64,000 nt of DNA, from the NCBI RefSeq assembly GCF_030652515.1, contig NZ_JAUSAR010000010.1, positions 209,516 to 273,515 of the forward strand, read 5' to 3'. This DNA is from Aquabacterium sp. (GTDB taxonomy: Bacteria > Pseudomonadota > Gammaproteobacteria > Burkholderiales > Burkholderiaceae_C). This document shows, one piece after another, positions 44,412 through 52,474 of the stretch; the first letter of the stretch is position 1; the number at the start of each line of letters is the position of its first letter. The notes beneath the pieces were generated by a model. The model was not told the DNA's origin. It made no database searches and worked only from the letters and a program-made list of their open reading frames with translations. The position numbers and the translations under genes were made by a program.

Positions 44412-45128
44412 CTTGCGGATCAGTCGCGCGCCCAGCTTGTTGACGTTGTTCAATGACAGCAAGTGGGCGTGGATCCAGCCCAGGGCACCGTTGTTGAACA
44501 GTTCCTGCACGGTGTCCGGCGGCAACTTGTGCAGCTTGTCTTCGTCGACCACCTTGAAACCGTTCAGCGTGATGTGCTGCTCGGCCAGTTTGAAGTCGAT
44601 GTTGCGGTCCACCAGCAACTCCAGCTCAACCAGGCGCTTGGCAAACGCTGTGGTGCGCTGCATGTCGTTGTGAAAATCCAGCAAGAACTTCTGCAACTGC
44701 TGCAGGTAGGCCGTGTCCTTGCCTTCGGCATCGAACAGGGCCTCGCCGTCGGTGGCGTTCAGGCCGTCAAAGGCCTCGTCCACGCACACCGTCAGTTGCG
44801 TGCTGCCGGGTTGCTCGGCCAGCACAAAGGGGTAGCGGCGGATGAAGGCGGGCACGTAGCAGTGCGTGTCCCAGGCGCCGTGGTCGTCGATCAGCAGGTT
44901 TTCCTTGTCGCGCAGGCCCACCACGGACACCAGGGTGTGCTGGTCGCCCGAGGCGACGAACACGCAGGGAAAGTCCAGCGCGGCCAGCGGCAGTTCGGTC
45001 GCGGCCAACAACACGGAATTGGTCTCGCGCGCAAAGTTCAGCTTCTTGTCGCTGGCCTTGACGCGAAGTTGGCGGTGCTGCTCGCGGTTGACCGGCACCA
45101 GCTTGTCGTACATCAACAAAGTTTTCAT
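44400..45128 (-). CDS. SapC-family protein
   Basis: A 242-aa protein of the SapC family, which is named after a gene linked to S-layers but has no proven activity. MYDKLVPVNREQHRQLRVK at the start and VNREQHRQL are typical, followed by the conserved ARETNSVLLAATELPLAALDFPCVFVASG and a Trp/Pro segment DTHCYVPAFIRRYPFVLAE. No signal peptide or membrane segment is evident, so it is probably cytoplasmic. It is convergent with the efflux channel gene (12-base overlap). The 89 bases to ubiA hold its promoter and that of ubiA; I cannot name the elements. Confidence 0.87.
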   Translation of the reverse strand: MKTLLMYDKLVPVNREQHRQLRVKASDKKLNFARETNSVLLAATELPLAALDFPCVFVASGDQHTLVSVVGLRDKENLLIDDHGAWDTHCYVPAFIRRYPFVLAEQPGSTQLTVCVDEAFDGLNATDGEALFDAEGKDTAYLQQLQKFLLDFHNDMQRTTAFAKRLVELELLVDRNIDFKLAEQHITLNGFKVVDEDKLHKLPPDTVQELFNNGALGWIHAHLLSLNNVNKLGARLIRKLTN

Positions 45129-45217
45129 GGCACGTCCCCTTCGGTTGGGCCAGGATCGGCCCGTGGCAGATTATGGTCAGTTTCAATGACGGCCCAGTGT
45201 CGCGATAATCCCATCCT

Positions 45218-46102
45218 GTGAACACCCCTGGTCTGCCCCTTCCCCGGTCGCGCTGGTCGCTTTACCTGGACCTGATCCGCTGGAACCGTCCCCAGGGCTG
45301 GCTGCTGCTCTTGTGGCCCACTTTGGCGGCCCTTTGGTTGGCGGCAGGGGGCTTTCCGGGCTGGCATCTGCTGTTGGTGTTCACGCTGGGCACCATCCTG
45401 ATGCGCAGCGCGGGTTGCGCCGTCAACGACGTGGCCGACAGGGATTTTGACCGCCACGTGCAACGCACGGCCCAGCGGCCGGTGACCAGCGGGCAGCTGT
45501 CGGTGAAAGAGGCTTTGGCGGTGGGGGCCGTGCTGGCCCTGGTCTCGTTCGCCCTGGTATTGACCACCAACGCGCTGACCATCGCGATGTCTTTCGCGGC
45601 GCTGGCCGTCACGGTGATCTACCCCTTCACCAAGCGTTTCGTGTCCATGCCTCAGGCGGTGCTGGGCGTGGCCTTCAGCTTTGGCATCCCCATGGCCTAT
45701 GCGGCGGTGGGCGATCATGTTCCGGCGCAGGCCTGGTGGTTGGTGCTGGGCAACCTGGGCTGGGTGCTGGCCTACGATACCGAGTACGCCATGGTCGATC
45801 GCAATGATGACCTCAAGATTGGCATCCGCACGTCGGCCATCACCTTGGGGCGTTTCGATGTGCTGGGTGTGATGGGTTTTTATGCCCTGTGCATCGGCTG
45901 CTGGGCCATGGTGGGCCATGAGGCTGGACGCGGCGTCTGGTATTTCGCGGGTCTGGCGGTGGCGGCGCTGCAGGCTTTGTGGCATGGCTGGTTGATCCGC
46001 CGCCGTGACCGTGATGGCTGCTTCAAAGCCTTCCGCCTGAACCACTGGCTGGGTTTGAGCGTGTTCGTGGGCCTGGTGCTGGACACGGTGCTGGCGGGCT
46101 GA
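45218..46102 (+). CDS. ubiA: 4-hydroxybenzoate octaprenyltransferase
   Basis: A 294-aa membrane prenyltransferase of ubiquinone synthesis. It attaches the polyprenyl tail to 4-hydroxybenzoate. Both Mg-diphosphate motifs are present: NDVADRDFD (70-78) and [12 protein letters not shown] (187-198). [22 protein letters not shown] near the N-terminus is a UbiA family hallmark, and eight to nine helices can be read. The start is GTG at 45218. The gene is followed by the 569-base gene-free stretch containing a terminator-like hairpin. Confidence 0.96.
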   Translation: MNTPGLPLPRSRWSLYLDLIRWNRPQGWLLLLWPTLAALWLAAGGFPGWHLLLVFTLGTILMRSAGCAVNDVADRDFDRHVQRTAQRPVTSGQLSVKEALAVGAVLALVSFALVLTTNALTIAMSFAALAVTVIYPFTKRFVSMPQAVLGVAFSFGIPMAYAAVGDHVPAQAWWLVLGNLGWVLAYDTEYAMVDRNDDLKIGIRTSAITLGRFDVLGVMGFYALCIGCWAMVGHEAGRGVWYFAGLAVAALQALWHGWLIRRRDRDGCFKAFRLNHWLGLSVFVGLVLDTVLAG

Positions 46103-46218
46103 GTTGGCGGGCTGTGGCTGGGAGCGCGAGGCGGGGATGAGCCGGTGGCTGGCAGGGCTCCTATGGTGGCGGTCCACCGCTGCGCGGCGGACTGCTCTGC
46201 GGTGCTCGCCAGGGGCGG

Positions 46219-46266
46219 GGATCGTCCGAAACTCGCCTTCGGCTCAAACAACGGACGATCCTTTTT
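46219..46266 (+). terminator. possible rho-independent terminator downstream of ubiA
   Basis: Perfect 10-base arms (GGATCGTCCG at 46219-46228 and CGGACGATCC at 46252-46261) enclose a 23-base loop with its own GCC-TTC-GGC mini-hairpin, and TTTTT follows directly at 46262-46266. The large loop makes it atypical. It is 117 bases after the ubiA stop, inside the inverted-repeat region. Confidence 0.4.
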
Positions 46267-46336
46267 CCGCCCCAGGCTGCGCTCCTCGACGCCCCCGAAG
46301 TCGCCCCGCCAGCCACCGCCTCATCCCTGATCGCCT

Positions 46337-46381
46337 CGCTGGTGGCGTGGCACGAAAAAGAACCGTGCTGCGCCACCAGCG
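46337..46381. repeat. strong 45-base hairpin within the ubiA-proC intergenic region
   Basis: An outer 11-bp stem (46337-46347 with 46371-46381, CGCTGGTGGCG/CGCCACCAGCG), a symmetric TG/TG internal loop, an inner 5-bp stem GCACG/CGTGC and an A-rich nine-base loop AAAAAGAAC. The A-rich exposed loop and regular stem resemble a folded RNA element more than chance. There is no U-tract. Confidence 0.55.
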
Positions 46382-46671
46382 GGGCGAAACAAGGGCTGGG
46401 GTGGCATCCGGCGGGGCGCCTGCTTGGTGCTGAGAAGCGGAGTGCCGAGGTGGGCGCGCGATAGCGCGCATCGTCATCTGACTGGCCGTGGTTGTTTGAG
46501 TGCAGCGGCCAAAGGCCGCGCAGCGAGTTCCACGGCCCCACCTCGGTGCGAGCATCGCAAGGCAGTCCCGCGCAGCGGGACCACCAAGCTGAAGTCCCGA
46601 CGGATGTCGACCCAGCCCTCGCCCCGCGCTGCACCGATCAAACGCTCACAACGTGGTGAGCCCGCCCAACC

Positions 46672-47493
46672 TTAGCGCCCGAACTCATCCCCCAACTCGC
46701 CCGCCCGCTGCTGCGCGGCGCGCATGGCGGCCACGAACGCCGCCTTGACGCCATTCGCTTCCAGGCTGCTCAGCGCCGCGTAGGTGGTCCCGCCCTTGGA
46801 CGTGACCCGCTCGCGCAGCACCGAGGGTGGTTCGGTCGATTGCGACGCCAGGGTCGTGGCCCCCGCAAAGGTGGCCAAGGCCAAGGCGCGGCCTTGCTCG
46901 GCATCCAAACCCATGTCCGCCGCCGCCTGCACCATCGCCTCAATGAAATAGAAAACGTAAGCCGGGCCTGAGCCCGACAGTGCCGTCACCGCATCCAGGT
47001 CGCTTTCCTGCTTCACCCACAGCCATTGGCCTGTGGGCGCCACCATGTCCTGCACGGCCTGCTTCTCAGCCTCGCTGACCTCCGGCCGGGCAAACAGCCC
47101 GGTGATGCCTTGCCCGACCAAGGCCGGGGTGTTGGGCATCGCGCGCACCACGCGCGGGGTGCCCAGCAGGCGGGCCATGTCGCTGGTGCGCAGGCCGGCC
47201 ATCACGCTGTAGTGCAAGGCTTGGGCTGTGTGTGCACCACAAGCGGCGGCCGCGTCCTTGAACTGCTGCGGCTTCACCGCCCACACCACGGTGGACACGG
47301 TGGACAGGGCCACATCAGGCGAGGGCAGGGCGCTCACGCCCAGGGTTTGCTGCAAACGCAGGCGCTGCTCTTCGCTCGGGTCGATGACCAGGATGCTGCT
47401 GGCCGCGCGGCCTTGCCGCAACAGGCCGCCGATGATGGCGGTGGCCATGTTGCCGCCGCCGATGAATGCGATGTCAAAAGATGAAGTGCTCAT
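46672..47493 (-). CDS. proC: pyrroline-5-carboxylate reductase
   Basis: A 273-aa NAD(P)H enzyme that makes L-proline from 1-pyrroline-5-carboxylate. FIGGGNMATAIIGGLLRQG (about 10-28) is the Rossmann motif. VVRAMPNTPALVGQGITGLF and the C-terminal SGSGPAYVFYFIEAMVQAAADMGLD and SKGGTTYAALSSLEANGVKAAF are ProC signatures. It starts 9 bases after the stop of the histidine kinase gene, so it may be co-transcribed from upstream. Its stop lies 569 bases from ubiA across the inverted-repeat region. Confidence 0.96.
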   Translation of the reverse strand: MSTSSFDIAFIGGGNMATAIIGGLLRQGRAASSILVIDPSEEQRLRLQQTLGVSALPSPDVALSTVSTVVWAVKPQQFKDAAAACGAHTAQALHYSVMAGLRTSDMARLLGTPRVVRAMPNTPALVGQGITGLFARPEVSEAEKQAVQDMVAPTGQWLWVKQESDLDAVTALSGSGPAYVFYFIEAMVQAAADMGLDAEQGRALALATFAGATTLASQSTEPPSVLRERVTSKGGTTYAALSSLEANGVKAAFVAAMRAAQQRAGELGDEFGR

Positions 47494-47502
47494 GGGACGT
47501 GA

Positions 47503-49311
47503 TCATGCCGCATCCAGGATGCGGATCAGCTCGCTGGGGTTCAGTGGTTTGCGCAGCAGCGTGACGCCCACGCTGGCCGCTTGCGAGCCCAGGTCGGCGG
47601 TGGCGTCGGCCGTCAGCAGGAAGGCGGGCAAGTCTTCTCCGAACTCGTAGCGCAACTGGGCTATGGCCTCCAGGCCGGTGATGCTCAGGCCCAGGCGGTA
47701 GTCGCTGATCACGGCCACGGGCAAATCGCCCAAGGGCATCTCGCCCGAGGTCTGAAGCGCGGCCACGGCCTCCACCGCGAGGTCGGGCGTGTGTCCGGTG
47801 GCGGCTTGCCAGCCGTTCTGGCGCAGCACCAGCGCCATGCTGTCCAGCACCTGGGGTTCGTCGTCGATCAACACCACCACACCGCGCTGATTCGGGTCTT
47901 TGGGCGCATCCTGGCTGACGCCCACGGAGTTGGGCGATGGTGCGGCGATTGCCTCGCGCAGCGGCAGCCGCAACGAGAAGCAGGAGCCACGCCCCAGCTT
48001 TGACCGCACGGTGACCTGAACGCGGCCCAGGCGTGCCAGCCGCCGCACCACCGCCAGCCCCAGCCCCAGGCCTTCGCCCGAGCGACGTGCCGTGGTGTGC
48101 GCTTGAAAATAGTCGTCAAAAATGCGTTCGCGGTGCTCGGGGGCCACGCCCACCCCACTGTCCCACACTTGGCAGAGCACCCAGCGCCCCCGCACCCGGG
48201 CACGTAAGCGCACCTGCCCCTGGTGTGTGTAGCGCACGGCGTTGTTGAGCAGGTTGCGCAAGATGCGCTCGGTGATGTGCGGATCGGCCTGCACCCAGGC
48301 GTCGGTGGCGTCCACCTGCCAACTCAGGCCCTTGTTGGCGCACAGCACCGCGAACTCGTGGTCCAGGCGCCGGTACAGGGTGGACAAGGCCAGGGCCTGG
48401 GGTTGGTGCTCCACCCGTTCGGCATCAATGCTGGCCACGTCGAACATGCGCTCGAACAAAGTGCTCAGTGATCGCAGCGAGGTGCTGATCTTGGACAGCA
48501 GATCCTGCCCTTCGGCCTGGGGCACCCAGGGGGTGAGGGCGTTGGTGAGCAGCATCATCACGTGCAGGGGCTGGCGCAGGTCGTGGCTGGCGGCGGCGAA
48601 GAACTCGCTCTTTTGCCGGTCGGCGCCCTCGGCCAGGGCCTTGGCCAGTGTGACCTGGTTGATCTCGTGGCGCAGTTGCAGCACCAGCGCGGCGTTTTCG
48701 TGGCGAAGCAGGGCGCCTTCGCGCAGGCGCCGGCTGATGCCGGAGGAGATGAACATGCAGGTGATCATCGACAGCAGCAGCACCACGGCCAGGTAGACAG
48801 AACTGTCTTCGTGATCAACCAGCAAACGTGCACTGACCAGCAGCAGCAGCGGAAAGCTGCCAAAGAAGCCGACGATCCAGTCGTGCACCAGCACCAGCAT
48901 CAGCGTGTAGCCGTACACCACCACAGCCGCCACCAGGCTCATTTTCCAGCTGGGTGTGGCCACGCTCAGCAAGGCCACGCCCATCAGGCCCCAGAACACG
49001 CTTTGCAGCAGATGCCAGCCCACCAGGGTGGCGCGCCAGGTGCGGTAGCCCGAGGCGGCGATGCCAAAGCGCTGAAACCGCCGGGCCATCAGGCCCACGA
49101 CGGCCCACACGATCAGCAGGCCGATGGCCGGGGCGACCCAGTGCCAGCGCGGCAGGGGCGAATCCTTCACCATCCAGGCCAGCAACAGCAGCGCAGGGAT
49201 CTGCGGCAAGACCGAGCCGGGCGTGATGCGCCAGCTGTCTTGAAGCAATTGCAGGTCGATGCGGGATTCGATGGGCGCCAGCCCCTTGAGGGAGCCGCGC
49301 CACCAACTCAC
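47503..49311 (-). CDS. hybrid membrane sensor histidine kinase with receiver domain
   Basis: A 602-aa sensor. Five to six membrane helices (about 37-190) replace a periplasmic sensor. HisKA follows with His243 in FFAAASHDLRQPLHVMML. HATPase has RILRNLLNNAVRYT (N box), VWDSGVGV (G1) and GEGLGLGLAVV (G2). A C-terminal receiver (about 478-600) carries IDDEP, phospho-acceptor Asp537 in VISDYRLG and the conserved Lys in LLRKPLN. The SHDLRQP H-box and layout match hybrid kinases that act with LuxR-type regulators. The GTG start at 49311 overlaps the response-regulator stop by four bases (GTGA), so the pair is translationally coupled. The signal is unknown. Confidence 0.9.
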   Translation of the reverse strand: MSWWRGSLKGLAPIESRIDLQLLQDSWRITPGSVLPQIPALLLLAWMVKDSPLPRWHWVAPAIGLLIVWAVVGLMARRFQRFGIAASGYRTWRATLVGWHLLQSVFWGLMGVALLSVATPSWKMSLVAAVVVYGYTLMLVLVHDWIVGFFGSFPLLLLVSARLLVDHEDSSVYLAVVLLLSMITCMFISSGISRRLREGALLRHENAALVLQLRHEINQVTLAKALAEGADRQKSEFFAAASHDLRQPLHVMMLLTNALTPWVPQAEGQDLLSKISTSLRSLSTLFERMFDVASIDAERVEHQPQALALSTLYRRLDHEFAVLCANKGLSWQVDATDAWVQADPHITERILRNLLNNAVRYTHQGQVRLRARVRGRWVLCQVWDSGVGVAPEHRERIFDDYFQAHTTARRSGEGLGLGLAVVRRLARLGRVQVTVRSKLGRGSCFSLRLPLREAIAAPSPNSVGVSQDAPKDPNQRGVVVLIDDEPQVLDSMALVLRQNGWQAATGHTPDLAVEAVAALQTSGEMPLGDLPVAVISDYRLGLSITGLEAIAQLRYEFGEDLPAFLLTADATADLGSQAASVGVTLLRKPLNPSELIRILDAA

Positions 49312-49973
49312 GGTAGCTGCTCCTCGACGGGCGCCTGGCGGGAGCACAACAGGACCAACTGCGTGCGGCTGTGCACCTTGTAGGCCCGGAAGATGGCGCT
49401 GACATGCAGCTTCACGGTCTCGGGGCTGATGCCCAGCGCGGTGGCGATCACCGGGTTGGAGCAGCCGCGCGTGATCCAGGTCAGCACGTCTTTCTGACGC
49501 GGGGTGAGCTTGATGCTGGGCAGCAAGTCAGGTGAATCGGGCAGGGTGGCCGCCGGGCTGGACAGCAGATCGGCCGGAAAGTGCAGCCGCCCCTCGACCA
49601 GGGCCTGCAGCGCCGTCATGAAGCCATCGAGCTCACCCAGCTTGGGGATGAAGCAGGAGGCGCCGTGGTGGATGCACTCCAGCGCCAGTTGCGCGTCGGT
49701 GCTGCCGGTGATGATGCCGATGCGTTGGGTGGTGGCCACCTGGCGCACATGCTTGAGGGTGTCCACGCCACTGCTGTCGGGCAGGCCCAGGTCCAGCAGG
49801 ACCGCGTCGATCGGGTCGGCGGCCGAGTTGGCCAGGTGCGACAGGGCGCCGCGGCAGGTGTTGGCCTGCGAAAAGCGTGCTGCGGGTTGCAGGCTGCGGA
49901 TGGCGTGCATCATCCCTTCACGGATGAGGCTGTGATCATCAACTAACAGGTAATGCGGAGATTGGTGATCCAT
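49308..49973 (-). CDS. LuxR/NarL-family response regulator
   Basis: A 221-aa DNA-binding regulator. The receiver domain (about 7-120) has the acidic pair in VDDHSLIREG (Asp12, Asp13), phospho-acceptor Asp61 in VLLDLGLPDSSG, Thr/Ser near residue 90 (IITGS) and Lys near 110 (CFIPKLGE). The C-terminal helix-turn-helix is LTPRQKDVLTWITRGCSNPVIATALGISPETVKLHVSAIFRAYKVHSRTQLV, the LuxR pattern. It is the partner of the overlapping hybrid kinase. Target genes cannot be read from the window. Confidence 0.93.
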   Translation of the reverse strand: MDHQSPHYLLVDDHSLIREGMMHAIRSLQPAARFSQANTCRGALSHLANSAADPIDAVLLDLGLPDSSGVDTLKHVRQVATTQRIGIITGSTDAQLALECIHHGASCFIPKLGELDGFMTALQALVEGRLHFPADLLSSPAATLPDSPDLLPSIKLTPRQKDVLTWITRGCSNPVIATALGISPETVKLHVSAIFRAYKVHSRTQLVLLCSRQAPVEEQLP

Positions 49974-50008
49974 GGCGCCTTCTTCTGGGCGTGATCTTAT
50001 CTGGGCCG

Positions 50009-50695
50009 TCAGCGTTGTCCAAAGATGGCGGACCCAATTCGTACCATGGTTGACCCTTGTTCCACGGCCATTTCGAGGTCGGCGCTCATGCCCATCGACA
50101 AAGTATCCAGTGTTAACCCGTGATCACGCAGTTCATCGAACACTTCTCGTATCTTTTTCAGGGCCTGGTGTTGGGTGGACGCGTCGGTGCTGGGGGCTGG
50201 CAGCGCCATCACCCCCCTTAATTGCAGGTGGGGCAGTTGGGCCACGGCCTGTGCCAGGGCCAGGGCCTCGGCCGGATCGACCCCGCTTTTGCTGGCCTCG
50301 CCACTGGTGTTGACCTGCACGCAGACCTGCAAAGGCGGCAGGTGCGCAGGCCTTTGTTCGCTCAGGCGCTGGGCGATCTTCACGCGGTCCACCGTGTGCA
50401 CCCAGTCGAAGTTTTCGGCCACCACGCGGGTCTTGTTGCTCTGTAGCGGCCCGATCAGATGCCATTCGATCTGCGGGCGCAGGTCGGCCAGCTCGGCCAT
50501 CTTGTCCACGGCCTCTTGCACGTAGTTTTCACCAAAGCGGTGCTGTCCGGCCTCAAAAGCCTCGCGCACATCGGCTGCCGGAAAGGTCTTGCTGACCGCC
50601 AGCAATGTGACACCATCGGCCGGACGGTCCACTTTTGAACAAGCCTGCTTTATTCGGCTTTGCACGAGTTGTAGCTTGCTGGTGATCGTCGCCAT
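50009..50695 (-). CDS. yggS: YggS-type pyridoxal-phosphate homeostasis protein
   Basis: A 228-aa PLP-binding protein of the YggS/PROSC/YBL036C family. It has no enzyme activity of its own and helps keep vitamin B6 and amino-acid pools balanced. LLAVSKTFPAADVREAFEAGQHRFGENYVQE holds the PLP Lys36, and PLP-phosphate-binding GENYVQE and LSMGMSADLEMAVEQGSTMVRIGSAIFG are typical. It is divergent from pilT across only 35 bases, the usual neighbour in proteobacteria. Confidence 0.95.
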   Translation of the reverse strand: MATITSKLQLVQSRIKQACSKVDRPADGVTLLAVSKTFPAADVREAFEAGQHRFGENYVQEAVDKMAELADLRPQIEWHLIGPLQSNKTRVVAENFDWVHTVDRVKIAQRLSEQRPAHLPPLQVCVQVNTSGEASKSGVDPAEALALAQAVAQLPHLQLRGVMALPAPSTDASTQHQALKKIREVFDELRDHGLTLDTLSMGMSADLEMAVEQGSTMVRIGSAIFGQR

Positions 50696-50730
50696 AATGG
50701 TCTGTCAAGAAATCCCGGCCCCAATCATCC

Positions 50731-51774
50731 ATGGATATCACCCAACTTCTCGCCTTCTCGGTCAAGAACAAAGCGTCTGACTTGCACTTGTCGGCGGGTT
50801 TGCCCCCCATGATCCGGGTGCACGGCGATGTGCGGCGCATCAACGTCGATGCGCTGGACCACAAACAGGTCCACGACATGGTGTACGACATCATGAACGA
50901 CGCCCAGCGCAAGATGTACGAAGAAACGCTGGAGTGCGACTTCTCGTTCGAGATCCAGGGCCTGGCGCGTTTCCGGGTCAATGCCTTCAACCAGAACCGG
51001 GGCGCTGGCGCCGTGTTCCGGACGATTCCTTCCAAGATCCTGACGCTGGAGCAGCTCAACGCGCCCAAGATCTTCGCCGACCTGGCGCTGCGTCCGCGCG
51101 GCTTGGTGTTGGTCACCGGCCCCACCGGTTCGGGCAAGTCCACCACGCTGGCCGGCATGGTCAACCACCTGAACGAGTCCGAATACGGCCACATCCTGAC
51201 GGTGGAAGACCCGATCGAGTTCGTGCACGAATCCAAAAAGTGCCTGATCAACCAGCGCGAGGTCGGGCCGCACACCATGAGCTTTTCCAACGCGCTGCGC
51301 TCGGCACTGCGCGAAGACCCGGACTGCATCCTGGTGGGCGAAATGCGCGATCTGGAAACCATCCGCCTGGCCCTGACCGCCGCTGAAACTGGCCACTTGG
51401 TGTTCGGCACCCTGCACACCTCCAGCGCGGCCAAAACCATTGACCGGGTGGTCGACGTTTTCCCGGCGGCTGAAAAAGACATGGTCCGCGCCATGTTGTC
51501 CGAATCGCTAGTGGCGGTGATCTCGCAGTCGCTGTGCAAGCTCAAAGATGGCTCGGGCCGCGTGGCCGCCCACGAGATCATGGTGGCCAACGCCGCCATC
51601 CGCAACCTGATCCGCGAAAACAAGATCGCCCAGATGTACTCGGCCATTCAGACCGGCAACAACGCCGGCATGCAGACGCTCGATCAGAACCTGAGCGACT
51701 TGGTGCGCCGCAACCTCATCTCGCCCGCCGAAGCCCGCTCCAGGGCCAAGTCGCCCGAAAACTTCCCGGGCTGA
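50731..51774 (+). CDS. pilT: type IV pilus retraction ATPase PilT
   Basis: A 347-aa hexameric ATPase that retracts type IV pili for twitching, adhesion and DNA uptake. SDLHLSAGLPPMIRVHG at the start, Walker A GPTGSGKST (130-138), Asp box VGEMRDLETI, HTSSAAKTIDRVVD (His box) and AAIRNLIREN with its C-terminal AIRN-type motif are all present. It opens the pilT, cyclic-nucleotide-binding, pilU cluster; the next gene starts one base after its stop. Confidence 0.97.
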   Translation: MDITQLLAFSVKNKASDLHLSAGLPPMIRVHGDVRRINVDALDHKQVHDMVYDIMNDAQRKMYEETLECDFSFEIQGLARFRVNAFNQNRGAGAVFRTIPSKILTLEQLNAPKIFADLALRPRGLVLVTGPTGSGKSTTLAGMVNHLNESEYGHILTVEDPIEFVHESKKCLINQREVGPHTMSFSNALRSALREDPDCILVGEMRDLETIRLALTAAETGHLVFGTLHTSSAAKTIDRVVDVFPAAEKDMVRAMLSESLVAVISQSLCKLKDGSGRVAAHEIMVANAAIRNLIRENKIAQMYSAIQTGNNAGMQTLDQNLSDLVRRNLISPAEARSRAKSPENFPG

Positions 51775-51775
51775 C

Positions 51776-52420
51776 ATGAGACGTTTGCTGGACCGATTCA
51801 AAAGCACGAGCCCTGGCGACACCTTCTCGGAGCGCGAAGCCGACGACGAAGGTTTCTTCTCCACCCAGTTCATGGAGCGCCCCGAAATCTCGCGGGCTGC
51901 TTCGGCCTGGACCTCGCGGGCCCTGGCCGTCGGCGCCCAGAGCCTGGACCCCCAGGTGGGGGTGGCTTTGCTGCTCAAAGCCTGGCTTGATGACACCTTC
52001 ACCAGCCTGATGGGCGAGGCCGAGTGCGACAAACTGCGCACTCACCTCGAATTCGTCACTGTCCCGGCCGGCCGGGAGTTGATCGTGCAGGACGAAAAGG
52101 GCGACTATGCCCTGGTGATACTGGAAGGCCTGGTGGCCGTCGATCGCGTGCAGCCCACTGGCGAGCGCGCGCGCCTGGCCGAATTGCGCGAAGGGGATGT
52201 CTTGGGTGAAATGTCCTTGCTGGATGCCGGGGCGCGTTTCGCGTCCTGCCAGACGCTGAGCCGCTGCTCCCTGGCCGTCATCACGCGCAGCGCGCTGGAC
52301 GAGTTCGCGATCGAAGAGCCACGCCTGGGCTTTGCCCTGATGGCGGGTGTGGCTCGCCGCCTGTCCCTGCGCATGCGCCAGCTCAGCGCGCGTTTGGGCG
52401 CCCTGCTCACGGCCGGTTGA
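51776..52420 (+). CDS. cyclic-nucleotide-binding-domain protein between pilT and pilU
   Basis: A 214-aa cytoplasmic protein with a Crp/cNMP-type beta-roll (about 75-200). VPAGRELIVQDEKGDYALVILEGLVAVDRV opens the fold, and GDVLGEMSLLDAGARFASCQTLS is the phosphate-binding cassette, with Gly, Glu and Arg where cAMP-binding domains have them. No DNA-binding helix-turn-helix follows. The first ~70 residues are of unknown fold. It starts one base after pilT and lies 54 bases before pilU, so it is probably a nucleotide-responsive partner of pilus retraction. cAMP, c-di-GMP or another ligand is possible; this is inference. Confidence 0.88.
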   Translation: MRRLLDRFKSTSPGDTFSEREADDEGFFSTQFMERPEISRAASAWTSRALAVGAQSLDPQVGVALLLKAWLDDTFTSLMGEAECDKLRTHLEFVTVPAGRELIVQDEKGDYALVILEGLVAVDRVQPTGERARLAELREGDVLGEMSLLDAGARFASCQTLSRCSLAVITRSALDEFAIEEPRLGFALMAGVARRLSLRMRQLSARLGALLTAG

Positions 52421-52474
52421 TTTACAGTCCACACAACACCATCGTCGTCTAAAACATTCAACGGGATTCACGCC

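Larger units (their letters stand above)
46126..46581. repeat. gene-free region with nested inverted repeats (MITE-like or structured RNA)
   Basis: The 569 bases between ubiA and proC (46103-46671) hold no gene I can support but many strong dyads. A long imperfect inverted repeat has arms at 46126-46157 and 46304-46339. It pairs as 8, 8, 11 and 3 bp separated by single mismatches and one TGAT bulge, and encloses 146 bases. Smaller hairpins lie at 46172-46192, 46219-46261, 46337-46381, 46454-46469, 46505-46519 and 46565-46581. A 10-bp pair joins 46445-46454 with 46537-46546. Short open frames on both strands lack ribosome-binding sites and have biased composition. This could be a mobile non-autonomous repeat, a REP-like cluster or a structured RNA. 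I recall similar sequence as a dispersed repeat in Burkholderiales but have not verified it. Confidence 0.6.

Noticed and set aside
46161..46634. 157-codon open frame on the minus strand of the ubiA-proC gap, and shorter ones on the plus strand
   Set aside because: Composition is Arg/Ser/Pro-rich, no ribosome-binding site is seen, and the whole stretch is made of inverted repeats. Such frames in dispersed repeats are often mis-annotated as small hypothetical proteins.
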